Shown here piece by piece: positions 55,056-63,872 of a stretch of DNA of 64,000 nucleotides (positions are counted from its first letter, which is position 1; each line of letters starts with the position of its first letter). The stretch lies in the NCBI GenBank assembly GCA_964553715.1, contig CAZKKY010000001.1, positions 62,001-126,000 of the forward strand, in the 5' to 3' direction. The notes beneath the pieces were generated by a model. That model saw only the letters and a list, made by a program, of their open reading frames with translations, made no database searches and was not told the origin of the DNA. A program made the translations under genes and the position numbers. The stretch is from JAGOJE01 sp964553715 (GTDB lineage: Bacteria > Pseudomonadota > Alphaproteobacteria > Rickettsiales > Rickettsiaceae).

Positions 55056-58000
55056 ACAATAGCTTTTTCTATCCTAATTTTTACATCAGAATCTGATATA
55101 ACCGTTGTAACTTCATATACGCCCTCCCCAGAAACAAGGCCTAAAGTAGATAAAGTATGATGAGTAATCAGTTCTTTATATAATTTAATAGCATCATCAA
55201 CTTCTGAATTAGTCTGAATATCTAAAATAATACGATCAGAGACATTCAATCCTCCATCTTTCCTTGCTTGCTGTACCGCTCTTATTACATCACGTGCTAG
55301 ACCTTCTAAAATAAGATCGCTATCCATAGCAAGATCCATTTCTACAATTCCATCGTTACCAGATAAAGCCTTAGTCCCTTTAGAATTTTTTGGCTCTAAT
55401 TTTACATCAAATTCTTCTGAAAAAAGTACCTGACTAGCAATATGCAAAGAATCACCATCTATTTTCCAATTACCTTGCTTATTTGCAGAAATTATGTCCT
55501 TCATTTTATGGGCAAGTCTTTTACCTACAATAGGGAAATTTATTGATAGTTTAAGATCTGCATATTTTAATATATCATCTTCATAGATCACAGACTTTAC
55601 ATTAAGCTCATCTTTTATTAGGTCTTCAAAAGGAACAATATCTTGAGCATTTTTGCTTACAATCATAATGCTTTTAATAGGCTGACGCACCCTTATATTC
55701 TCAGTACTTCTTATAAACAAACCTGCATTGCATATTTCAAGAGTTTTATCCATAGCATTTACAAGATTCTGGTCTACGTCCACTTTACTTAAATCTGGAA
55801 AATCAGCAAGGTGCAAACTCATAGATCCATCTTTTCTATTACCATGCAAGCCTAGATATATTTCTTCAAAAATCATTGGAAGCAAGCTACTGCAAGCCAT
55901 GCACATATTTTCTAAACATGTAAACAATGTATCATAAGCATCTATTTTATCCTGATCTACCTGCTCCTTCCAAAAACGATTTCTACTTCTTCTAATAAAC
56001 CAATTATTTAGTATTTCAAAAAAAGAGCTAAGCTCTACATAAGCGCTACTACTATCAAAATTTGATAACGCATGATCAATTTTTTCTATAGATATACGCA
56101 ATTTAGAAAGAATGTACTTATCAAGAATATTAGACGATGCATAAGATGTTTTAGCTTTTATTTTATCAGCATTCGCATATAAAGTAAAAAAGTGATAAGC
56201 GTTCCATATTGGTTTTATATGAAGTCTTAAACTCTCAAAAACCATTTTCCCATCCTTATCTATTAGCAATTCTTGCCCTTTAGTTACGGTTGAAGAGAGC
56301 ATAGTAAGGCGCAAAGCATCCGCCCCATATTCTTCAAAAAGAACTAAGGGATCTGCATAATTATTTAGACGTTTTGATAACTTCTGACCTGTAGAATCTA
56401 AAATCACCCCATGACAGATACAGTTTAAAAATGGCGGTCTATCAAACAAGGCAGTACTTAGTACCATCAATGTATAAAACCATCCACGTGTCTGAGCAGT
56501 GTATTCTACAATGAAATCTGCTGGAAAATGCTTTTCAAACCATGATTTATTTTCAAAAGGATAATGAACCTGAGCATATGGCATAGAACCACTCTCAAAC
56601 CAACAATCAAATACATCACTTACTCTACGCATTACAGATTTACCAGTCGGATCATCTGGATTTGGCCTTGTGAGTTCGTCAATATATGGTCTATGAAGAT
56701 CATTTACAACAACACCGAAGTCTCTTTCTATTTCTTCTATAGAACCATAAACATCAATTCTAGGATAACGTGGATCATCAGATTTCCATACCGGTATTGG
56801 TGTACCCCAAAATCTATTACGACTAATAGACCAATCTCTTGCATTCTCTAGCCATTTTCCAAACAAACCATCTTTGATATGTCCTGGTATCCAGTTGATT
56901 TGGCTATTAAGCTCTACCATCCTATCTTTAAAGGCAGTAACTCTAACATACCAAGATGGAACAGCTTTATATATAAGAGGTGTATCTGTCCTCCAGCAAT
57001 GAGGATAATTATGAAGATATTGTTCCGTTTTAATCCAAGAACCTTCTGCTTTTAATTTGATAATGATAGGATCATTTGCATCAAAAACTTGAATTCCTAC
57101 AAAATCAGGTACTTCATTTGTGAATTTTCCTGCATTATCTACAGGGCATACAAGTTCTATATCATTTTCTTGACACAATGCAAGGTCGTCCTCTCCAAAA
57201 CCAGGAGCCATATGTACTATACCAGTACCACTACCTTCTAATACAAAATCTCCAAGCAATATTCTAAAAGAATTAGCATTATTTTTGAAATAATTAAATA
57301 ATGGATAATAAGACAAATCTTTTAGATCTGTTCCACTGCAGCTATTATAAGAAGAATCTGGGTTATAGCCTATCTCTTTAGCATATGAAGTGGCAGCAAA
57401 TTTGCCTAAAATGTAGCATATACCATCTTTAGGAACAGCTATATATTCCATATCCCCCCTAGCTGCAAGTGCTAGATTAGATGGCAAAGTCCATGGAGTA
57501 GTAGTCCATGCTAAAATTCTATATTCTTTGCAGCCAGAAGGAGCAAAATCTGGCTTGGTTTTTAGTTTAAAAGAAACCGTCACAGCTTTATCAGCTCGTT
57601 CTCTATATGAATTATCAAGCCTTGTCTCAAAATTAGATAGAGGCGTCTCGCATGCCCAAGAATATGGCATAACACGCATAGATTCGTAAATATATCCCTT
57701 TTCATGAAGCACTTTAAAAGCCCATATTACAGACTCCATAAAGCCTTTATCCATTGTCTTATATGAATTTTTAAAGTCTACCCACCTAGCTTGGCGATCC
57801 ACATATTTTTCCCAATCATCTGCATATTTCATAACAGAGGACCTACAATGGGCATTGAATTTATCTATACCATATTCACTAATAGCTATTCTACCAGAAA
57901 AACCCAAGTCTTTCTCTGCGCCCATTTCAGCAGGAAGGCCATGGCAATCCCACCCGAATCTGCGCTCTACTTTTTTACCTTTAGTAGTTTGATATCTTGC

Positions 58001-58234
58001 ATATAAGTCCTTTATAAACCCTGTAAGCAGATGGCCATAATGAGGAAGCCCATTAGCGAATGGTGGACCATCGTAAAACACAAATTCGTTATTTTTGGAA
58101 TCTTTTTCAGAAGGCCTAAAGTCTATAGATTTTTCAAAAAAATTATTTTCTTGCCAAAAATTCAATATTTCTCTTTCTATAGATGGAAAGTCAGCATTTG
58201 AATCTACATCTTGGTAAAATTTTTTATCTTTCAT
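55052..58234 (-). CDS. ileS: Isoleucyl-tRNA synthetase (long, eukaryal-type)
   Basis: IleRS charges tRNA-Ile and hydrolyses mischarged valine. The 1060-residue length and motif context match the eukaryal/type 2 form also found in Rickettsiales, not the ~940-residue bacterial type. HIGH reads HYGH (residues 65-68) after DGPPFANGLP; KMSKS reads KLSKR near residue 618, followed by NNYADP. Other pieces are RFGWDCHGLPAE, the CP1 editing domain with TTTPWTLPSN (WTTTPWTLPS), and YTAQTRGWFYTL. Type 2 enzymes are usually resistant to mupirocin. The gene ends over the stop of the 314-residue orphan. Confidence 0.97.
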   Translation of the reverse strand: MKDKKFYQDVDSNADFPSIEREILNFWQENNFFEKSIDFRPSEKDSKNNEFVFYDGPPFANGLPHYGHLLTGFIKDLYARYQTTKGKKVERRFGWDCHGLPAEMGAEKDLGFSGRIAISEYGIDKFNAHCRSSVMKYADDWEKYVDRQARWVDFKNSYKTMDKGFMESVIWAFKVLHEKGYIYESMRVMPYSWACETPLSNFETRLDNSYRERADKAVTVSFKLKTKPDFAPSGCKEYRILAWTTTPWTLPSNLALAARGDMEYIAVPKDGICYILGKFAATSYAKEIGYNPDSSYNSCSGTDLKDLSYYPLFNYFKNNANSFRILLGDFVLEGSGTGIVHMAPGFGEDDLALCQENDIELVCPVDNAGKFTNEVPDFVGIQVFDANDPIIIKLKAEGSWIKTEQYLHNYPHCWRTDTPLIYKAVPSWYVRVTAFKDRMVELNSQINWIPGHIKDGLFGKWLENARDWSISRNRFWGTPIPVWKSDDPRYPRIDVYGSIEEIERDFGVVVNDLHRPYIDELTRPNPDDPTGKSVMRRVSDVFDCWFESGSMPYAQVHYPFENKSWFEKHFPADFIVEYTAQTRGWFYTLMVLSTALFDRPPFLNCICHGVILDSTGQKLSKRLNNYADPLVLFEEYGADALRLTMLSSTVTKGQELLIDKDGKMVFESLRLHIKPIWNAYHFFTLYANADKIKAKTSYASSNILDKYILSKLRISIEKIDHALSNFDSSSAYVELSSFFEILNNWFIRRSRNRFWKEQVDQDKIDAYDTLFTCLENMCMACSSLLPMIFEEIYLGLHGNRKDGSMSLHLADFPDLSKVDVDQNLVNAMDKTLEICNAGLFIRSTENIRVRQPIKSIMIVSKNAQDIVPFEDLIKDELNVKSVIYEDDILKYADLKLSINFPIVGKRLAHKMKDIISANKQGNWKIDGDSLHIASQVLFSEEFDVKLEPKNSKGTKALSGNDGIVEMDLAMDSDLILEGLARDVIRAVQQARKDGGLNVSDRIILDIQTNSEVDDAIKLYKELITHHTLSTLGLVSGEGVYEVTTVISDSDVKIRIEKAIV

Positions 58235-58370
58235 AATATTAGCTAATAGGAGTTTCTGTCGATCTACACTCTAAATATTTTTTCTTTTTTTTCAAGAAAT
58301 TTATTAGAACATCCTTTCTACAATCATTTATAAAAAATTTGATAAAAAGATGATCTTAAAGATAAAATTA

Positions 58371-59039
58371 TTAAAAATCTAGATCAGCATAATGCAAAGG
58401 GGGCTTAAATCCACCAACACTATCACGCAAAATTGGTGCAAAGCTTGGTCTAGATTTAATTATAGAATACCAATCTTTAATAACCGGATATATTTCCCAG
58501 TTTAACTCTCCAAAATAATCTAACACCGATAAATGGCTAGCACATACTATATCTGCAAATGTAATTTTACCAGAATTAGATAAATAACTACGAGACTCAA
58601 GAAGTTTAGTTATATATACTAAATGATTATTCAGATTATTTTTTGCAGCTCTTATAAAGTCCATACGAGGAGACCCAGCATTACGTACTAAACGTATTAA
58701 TTTTTCATCCAATATCCACTTTGTTACTTCTCTATAGAATTTATCATTAAACCAAAAAATGATTCTTCTAATTTCTGCAGACTTTTCAAAATTTTCATCC
58801 ATTAAATCTGAAGGGTATGTTTGGTGTAAATATTCTATTATTGGATATATTCCACATATTACTGCTCCTGAAAGCTCTGTAAGAACAGGTACGTCACCAG
58901 AATGATTCAGTTTTAAAAAATCTGGACGACGCAACCAAAAATCTTCCTTGACTAAAGTGACAGGAATGTCTAGTTCTTTTAAGATAATACGGGCTTGCCT
59001 GGAAAAAGGGCAAAGATTATAATGGTATAGTGCTTTCAT
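58371..59039 (-). CDS. Glutathione S-transferase-family protein
   Basis: A 222-residue GST. The start is the ATG at 59039, giving MKALYHYNLCPFSRQARI, the thioredoxin-like N-domain with a CPFS site; an upstream TTG at 59078 coincides with a promoter box and is rejected. The N-domain continues with DFLKLNHSGDVPVL (glutathione-binding VPVL) and the C-domain is all-helical with FADIVCASHLSVLDYFGE (in part FADIVCASHLSVLDY). Substrate is unknown; detoxification or thiol repair is likely. It is divergent from lnt. Confidence 0.92.
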   Translation of the reverse strand: MKALYHYNLCPFSRQARIILKELDIPVTLVKEDFWLRRPDFLKLNHSGDVPVLTELSGAVICGIYPIIEYLHQTYPSDLMDENFEKSAEIRRIIFWFNDKFYREVTKWILDEKLIRLVRNAGSPRMDFIRAAKNNLNNHLVYITKLLESRSYLSNSGKITFADIVCASHLSVLDYFGELNWEIYPVIKDWYSIIKSRPSFAPILRDSVGGFKPPLHYADLDF

Positions 59040-59049
59040 AATATTTAGA

Positions 59050-59078
59050 ATATTACTAATAGCATTTCGACTTGTCAA
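59050..59078 (-). promoter_or_regulatory. Promoter of the GST gene
   Basis: On the minus strand a perfect TTGACA (59078-59073) and TAATAT (59055-59050), 17 bases apart. The start would fall near 59043, only about four bases before the ATG. Confidence 0.45.
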
Positions 59079-59093
59079 GTTAGGAGAAATTAA

Positions 59094-60587
59094 GTGTTTG
59101 ATAAAATAGAAAATAATCCTAAAAAATCTTTATTTATTTTCGGATTATTCTTTTCTCTTTCTTTTGCACCCACATTTTTCTTCCCGTTATTATTTTTAAT
59201 AGCATTTTTAGCTTATCTAATAAAAAATGCAGAATCTGCAAAGGTTGCTGCCGCTTATGGCTTTTGGTTTGGTTTTGGTTTTTGTATATCTAGTTTATAT
59301 TGGATATCAATAGGAGTAAGTGTATATATTAATGATTTTTGGTGGGCTATTCCATTTGCTTTTTTTGGCCTCCCCCTATTTCTCAGTATATTTATTACTT
59401 TCCAATCAACTATATCTTGGTATTTTCGAAACTCTCAATATTACATATTATTTTTTAGCATTTTTTGGGTAATTTTTGAGTTGCTACGCTCATTTCTCTT
59501 TACTGGTTTTCCATGGAATTTGCTTGGATATAGCCTTGCTTTTTCTGATTACCTTTTGCAGCCGTTTAGTATATTTGGCACATATGGAATGAGCTTTATA
59601 GTAGTCTTTTTATCTGCTCATGCAATAAGCTTGATAGAACAAAAATATGTTGCCAGATATATCCTATTTCTTGCTCTATCACTTTCAATCATTTTTGTTT
59701 TTGGGTATATAAGACTTAAAAATCATCCTACTAAATTTTATGATATTAAACTACGTTTAGTACAAGCTAATATTCCTCAATCTGATAAATGGGATAACGA
59801 TTTATTTTGGTCTAACTTAGAGTCTCATGTTGAGCTTTCAAGAGTTAACCCTGAAGTACATCCTAATATTATTTTATGGTCTGAAGCTGCAGTGGTAGCA
59901 CCATATACTATACCGCAAGTAAGAAGATTAATTGAATCTGCTATAATATATCCTGATAGTTTTTTGATAACAGGAGGCATTACTTATGTTAACAAAAAGT
60001 TGTTTAGCTCTTTATATTCTATTGATCAAAGAGGTGATATATTATTTGAATATCATAAATCTCATCTCATACCTTTTGGTGAATATACACCATTAAAACA
60101 TATAATACCTTTTATAAAAAAGCTAACTCCTGGGACAATAGACTATAGCCCAGGAACCATGGGGCAAATAGTTTATTTACCACAGTTTAGTTTAAAAATC
60201 CGCCCTTTGATTTGTTATGAAGTAATTTTTCCTAGAGAGTCTATAACAAAAGACGCAGATGTAATAGTAAACCTTACTAATGATACATGGTATGGAAACT
60301 CTACAGGACCATATCAGCATTTTCAAATGGCAAGAATGCGCGCTGTAGAGAATGGAATACCTCTAGTTAGAGTAGCAAATAGTGGCATTTCAGCAATTAT
60401 AGATCCTTTAGGCAGAATAATATCCAAAAGCAAATTATCACATACCATAGTATTAGATAATTATTTACCACAAAAATTAAAGCAAAAAACTTACTATGTA
60501 AAATTTCAAGAATTTACTTCATTAGTTTTACTACTCTATTTTGCTTTAATGTCTTATTTTTTAAACCCCAAAAAATCATCGTATTAA
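59094..60587 (+). CDS. lnt: Apolipoprotein N-acyltransferase
   Basis: Lnt adds the third acyl chain to lipoproteins such as those encoded nearby. The 497-residue protein has about seven spans and the nitrilase-type catalytic domain with Glu264 (LWSEAA), Lys322 (YHKSHLIPFGE) and Cys374 (ICYEVIFP). The start is GTG at 59094, with AGGAG seven bases upstream. It implies outer-membrane lipoproteins with three acyl chains. Confidence 0.97.
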   Translation: MFDKIENNPKKSLFIFGLFFSLSFAPTFFFPLLFLIAFLAYLIKNAESAKVAAAYGFWFGFGFCISSLYWISIGVSVYINDFWWAIPFAFFGLPLFLSIFITFQSTISWYFRNSQYYILFFSIFWVIFELLRSFLFTGFPWNLLGYSLAFSDYLLQPFSIFGTYGMSFIVVFLSAHAISLIEQKYVARYILFLALSLSIIFVFGYIRLKNHPTKFYDIKLRLVQANIPQSDKWDNDLFWSNLESHVELSRVNPEVHPNIILWSEAAVVAPYTIPQVRRLIESAIIYPDSFLITGGITYVNKKLFSSLYSIDQRGDILFEYHKSHLIPFGEYTPLKHIIPFIKKLTPGTIDYSPGTMGQIVYLPQFSLKIRPLICYEVIFPRESITKDADVIVNLTNDTWYGNSTGPYQHFQMARMRAVENGIPLVRVANSGISAIIDPLGRIISKSKLSHTIVLDNYLPQKLKQKTYYVKFQEFTSLVLLLYFALMSYFLNPKKSSY

Positions 60588-60731
60588 TAAATTATAAGAA
60601 TAGAGTGTATATAACTACTATATAGGTTATATTTATATGTTAGAACGAAGTGTGAATGATAAAACATTATTTCTTTCCATTTTGTAAGATTGTATTTATT
60701 ATATCTGTGATCTATTTTATTTGTAAATATT

Positions 60732-61469
60732 ATGCCACGCTATAAGGTAATTATTGAATATTTCGGAGAAGGATTTGCTGGATTTCAAAGACAGGCAAAT
60801 TACATTTCTATACAAGAAGCTTTAGAAGTAGCAATAGAAAAATTTAGCAATGAGCCTACTACTATTTATGCTGCTGGCCGCACTGACGCTGGCGTACACG
60901 CTTTTGGTCAAGTCATTCATTTTGACCTTACAAAGCATTATGAACCATATGTTGTAACACGAGCTTTAAATCATTTTCTTAGGCCATCTAGAATATGCGC
61001 TGTAAAATCAGAGATAGTAAATGAAGATTTTCACGCAAGATTTTCTGCTAAAGCAAGGCATTATACATACATAATCAAAAACAGAGAGGGCAATCTTGCT
61101 ATAGATAGAGGAAGAGCGTGGCACGTTAAAACAAAGCTTAATATTGAATCAATGAATCTGGGAGCAAGCTATTTAATAGGACAGCATGATTTTTCATCTT
61201 TTAGGGCTTTATCATGCCAGGCAAAATCCCCTGTTAAAACTCTTACTAATATTACTGTAGAACATATTTTAGATGAGGTCAGAATTGCTGTCTCAGCTCC
61301 ATCGTTTTTGCATCATATGGTACGTAATATTGTTGGTACATTAGTTCTTGTAGGGTCTTCTAAATGGAGCCCGGAAGATGTAAAAATATCATTAGAGGCC
61401 AAAAATAGATCTAGCGCTGGCCCAACAGCACCTGCATGTGGGTTATATTTTATGAAAGTAGATTATTAA
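60732..61469 (+). CDS. truA: tRNA pseudouridine synthase A
   Basis: TruA makes pseudouridine at positions 38-40 of tRNA anticodon stems. The 245-residue protein has the YFGEGFAGFQRQ N-terminus, the catalytic Asp in AAGRTDAGVHAFGQ, RYTYxI-like RHYTYIIKN, FSSFRA and the HHMVRNIVGTLVLVG region. It lies one base before prmC (stop at 61469, GTG start at 61471), so the two are in one operon. Confidence 0.97.
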   Translation: MPRYKVIIEYFGEGFAGFQRQANYISIQEALEVAIEKFSNEPTTIYAAGRTDAGVHAFGQVIHFDLTKHYEPYVVTRALNHFLRPSRICAVKSEIVNEDFHARFSAKARHYTYIIKNREGNLAIDRGRAWHVKTKLNIESMNLGASYLIGQHDFSSFRALSCQAKSPVKTLTNITVEHILDEVRIAVSAPSFLHHMVRNIVGTLVLVGSSKWSPEDVKISLEAKNRSSAGPTAPACGLYFMKVDY

Positions 61470-61470
61470 A

Positions 61471-62310
61471 GTGAATATAAAATCAGCTATTAATGAAATA
61501 GCAAAAAAACTAGAGAGACATAAAATAAGTCTCCCTAATTTAGAAGCTCGCATTATAATGATGCATGTTCTTAACAAAACACAAGAATATCTTGTTTTAA
61601 ATAGCGATGCAGAACTATCTAATAATTCATTAAATACCATAGAGTCTATAGTCGCTAGGCGCATTAAGCTTGAGCCACTTGCATATATAATAGGTAGAAA
61701 AGAATTCTTTGGTCGAGACTTTTTTATTGACTCAAATGTGTTAATACCACGGCCTGATTCTGAAATTGTTATCGAAGCTATTTTAGAAAACAACCATCAA
61801 AACCCTAAAATATTAGATCTAGGCACAGGTTCTGGGTGCCTTATAATTACCTTAATGCTAGAAATTCCAAATAGCACAGCTATTGCAGTAGATATTAGTA
61901 CTAAGGCAATAGAAATCGCTCAAAAAAACGCACAGAGATATTCCTTAGATATAAACTTTTTGCTTAGCGACTGGTTTGAAAATTTACAAGAAAATCAATT
62001 GTTTGACATCATAATATCAAATCCTCCATATATAGCCCGCAACTCTAAAGAAATATCTAAGGAAACTATGCTATATGAACCCTCAAATGCACTATTTGCT
62101 GATAACGATGGTCTAGAATGTTACCATAGAATTGCCGAAAATGCTTATAAGTTTCTGTATCCAAATGGATCTATATATCTCGAAATAGGATATGATCAAG
62201 AAAAAAAAGTAACAGAAATTTATAAAAAGGCAGGATTCATATTAGAAAAAAAATATGAAGATTTAAGCAAAATAATAAGATGTCTGAAGTTTGTAAAGCA
62301 GTGTTTGTAG
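61471..62310 (+). CDS. prmC: Peptide chain release factor N5-glutamine methyltransferase
   Basis: PrmC methylates the Gln of the GGQ motif in release factors 1 and 2. The 279-residue protein has an N-terminal helical domain, then the SAM-binding LDLGTGSGCL, VDISTKA and the substrate-Gln motif NPPY (IISNPPYIAR). Other family pieces are RPDSE and the LEIGYDQ strand. The start is GTG at 61471, directly after truA. Confidence 0.97.
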   Translation: MNIKSAINEIAKKLERHKISLPNLEARIIMMHVLNKTQEYLVLNSDAELSNNSLNTIESIVARRIKLEPLAYIIGRKEFFGRDFFIDSNVLIPRPDSEIVIEAILENNHQNPKILDLGTGSGCLIITLMLEIPNSTAIAVDISTKAIEIAQKNAQRYSLDINFLLSDWFENLQENQLFDIIISNPPYIARNSKEISKETMLYEPSNALFADNDGLECYHRIAENAYKFLYPNGSIYLEIGYDQEKKVTEIYKKAGFILEKKYEDLSKIIRCLKFVKQCL

Positions 62311-62319
62311 ATATATTAG

Positions 62320-62395
62320 TGGTGGCCAGGGCCGGGATCGAACCGGCGACACAAGGATTTTCAGTCCTTTGCTCTACCAACTGAGCTACCGAGCC
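62320..62395 (-). tRNA. tRNA-Phe (anticodon GAA)
   Basis: A 76-base tRNA with encoded CCA. The anticodon loop is CTGAAAA on an AAGGA/TCCTT-type stem, and the T stem GCCGG/CCGGC is perfect. In the acceptor stem, GGCTCGG against CCTGGCC, position 5 (C) faces 68 (U) and does not pair, and position 4-69 is U-G. Confidence 0.93.
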
Positions 62396-62443
62396 AACTA
62401 AAAATTACCGGTACACATAGGAGTAAGTACTAGTAACTAGAGT

Positions 62444-62472
62444 GTTATAATAGACTATCACACCTTTGTCCA
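62444..62472 (-). promoter_or_regulatory. Promoter of tRNA-Phe
   Basis: On the minus strand TGGACA (62472-62467) and TATAAC (62449-62444), 17 bases apart. The leader would be about 42 bases. Confidence 0.5.
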
Positions 62473-62514
62473 TTATAATTTTATAAAATTTTGTAAAATT
62501 TATTATTTTAAAAC

Positions 62515-62543
62515 TTGACTATTTCTATTCTTACATGTAGAGT
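62515..62543 (+). promoter_or_regulatory. Promoter of rpmG-rpsP
   Basis: TTGACT (62515-62520) and TAGAGT (62538-62543), 17 bases apart. Transcription would start near 62550. Confidence 0.5.
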
Positions 62544-62581
62544 GCCTACGTGTTTTATAACGTATTTTTAGAGCTTTAGAA

Positions 62582-62749
62582 GTGAAAAAGACAAAAACGA
62601 TATTAGTAAAATTAGCAAGTACTGCAAAAACTGGTTACTTTCTGGTAAAACAACGCAACCCAAAAACTCAAACAGAGAAATTAGAGTTCAGGAAATATGA
62701 TCCTGTTATTCGCAAACATGTGTTGTTTAAAGAAGAAAAAATTAAATAG
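62582..62749 (+). CDS. rpmG: 50S ribosomal protein L33
   Basis: A 55-residue gene below the usual ORF cut-off. From the GTG at 62582 it reads KKTKTILVKLASTAKTGYF, then KNPKTQTEKLEFRKYDP-type NPKTQTEKLEFRKYDP and RKHVLFKEEKIK, the whole-length pattern of the Cys-free L33. It precedes rpsP by 8 bases and probably shares its mRNA; the rpmG-rpsP pairing is unusual, since rpsP normally heads a rimM-trmD-rplS operon. Confidence 0.95.
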   Translation: MKKTKTILVKLASTAKTGYFLVKQRNPKTQTEKLEFRKYDPVIRKHVLFKEEKIK

Positions 62750-62757
62750 GAAGTATT

Positions 62758-63090
62758 ATGACAGTAAAAATTCGTTTAGCTAGAGGCGGTGCTAAGAAAA
62801 AACCTTATTATAGAATAGTTGTTGCTAATGCTACAGCCCCGCGTGATGGAGATTTTATAGAAAAAATTGGAACATATAATCCTATGCTAGAAGATAGTAA
62901 GGAAAATCGTGTTACATTAGACGTCGCAAGGGTTAGTTACTGGCTTAATAATGGTGCACAACCTACCGAAAGAGTGACAAAATTTATAGTCCAAGCTGGT
63001 GTAAACCTTCCTGATCACTTAAAGAAAAAGATAGAAAATAAAGAAAAAAACCGTAAGCCTAAGGCTCCAAAGAAAGAAGCATCTGCATAA
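62758..63090 (+). CDS. rpsP: 30S ribosomal protein S16
   Basis: S16 is needed for 30S assembly. The 110-residue protein begins MTVKIRLARGGAKKKPYYRIV, has DGDFIEKIGTYNPM and the WLNNGAQPTERV motif, and ends in a Lys-rich tail of about 25 residues. The usual partners rimM and trmD do not follow here. Confidence 0.97.
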   Translation: MTVKIRLARGGAKKKPYYRIVVANATAPRDGDFIEKIGTYNPMLEDSKENRVTLDVARVSYWLNNGAQPTERVTKFIVQAGVNLPDHLKKKIENKEKNRKPKAPKKEASA

Positions 63091-63351
63091 ACCTTGCTTG
63101 CGTGAATAAATTTGGCGTGCATCTACAGATGCCTGCTAATTTAATAACTAGAAAAAATTAGGTTAACAGAATAACTTTTTCTTAAACCCTAAGCTAAGTT
63201 ATAGCTTTATAATCGATAGGATCGATTGCTGTTTTTAAATATAGTATTTGAAGTTGAATTTTTTGATAAATATAAATCTACTACTGTAAACTATAAGGCA
63301 GCTGTAGATAAAAAAATCAGCAAGATTCAAACTAGCTTACTATAACTATAC

Positions 63352-63426
63352 GCCGGATTAGCTCAGTGGTAGAGCACCCGCCTTGTAAGCGGTAGGTCAT
63401 CAGTTCAAATCCGATATCCGGCACCA
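63352..63426 (+). tRNA. tRNA-Thr (anticodon TGT)
   Basis: A 75-base tRNA with encoded CCA and a perfect acceptor stem GCCGGAT/ATCCGGC. The anticodon loop is CTTGTAA. Two stems are imperfect: the outer pair of the anticodon stem (CCCGC/GCGGT) is C facing U, and the T stem (ATCAG/CCGAT) has an A facing C. Confidence 0.9.
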
Positions 63427-63872
63427 CTATATATCTATTTTATCCTTTTAATTGTCCTTCCCACACAACTTCCTGTCATTCCCTTGTAGGGTAGGCCCAG
63501 GAATGACTCACCGTTTACACTGTGGTAACAAAAAGAGATACTATCTGTAATTCCCGCGCAATGTACTGTTATTCCACCGAAGACCTGAATCTACTAAGAC
63601 TCTCTTTTTTACTAGAATGACGATTCTATTTTCCCGGAAGAGATGAAAATGATTTTTATGAAACGGATGTTGGGTCGGTGATGTATCCTTTCTATCAGTA
63701 TTTATTTAGATTTTTAAAGATGCTATATCACACAAACTCTATCATACAAATACTATTAGTAGTACCTTATATATATTAATAAATGCAGTACTTACAATAT
63801 TTCTGTGATTGACTTTTTTTCAAATTATCTTTATCCTCCTTGCTAATAATAAATAATTTATAAGAATAAATC
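63427..63872. other. Intergenic region with decayed palindromic repeats
   Basis: No gene is seen in 446 bases. GTCATTCC (63475-63482) and GGAATGAC (63500-63507) form an inverted repeat, and a further ATTCCCGCGC piece follows near 63540, both related to the element at 44221-44240. These look like remains of small dispersed repeats. Confidence 0.5.
63809..63837 (+). promoter_or_regulatory. Promoter of trcR
   Basis: TTGACT (63809-63814) and TATCCT (63832-63837), 17 bases apart, about 30 bases before the ATG at 63873. Confidence 0.45.

Noticed and set aside
63119..63132. GCATC-TACA-GATGC hairpin after rpsP as a terminator
   Set aside because: The stem is only five pairs and no T-run follows directly.
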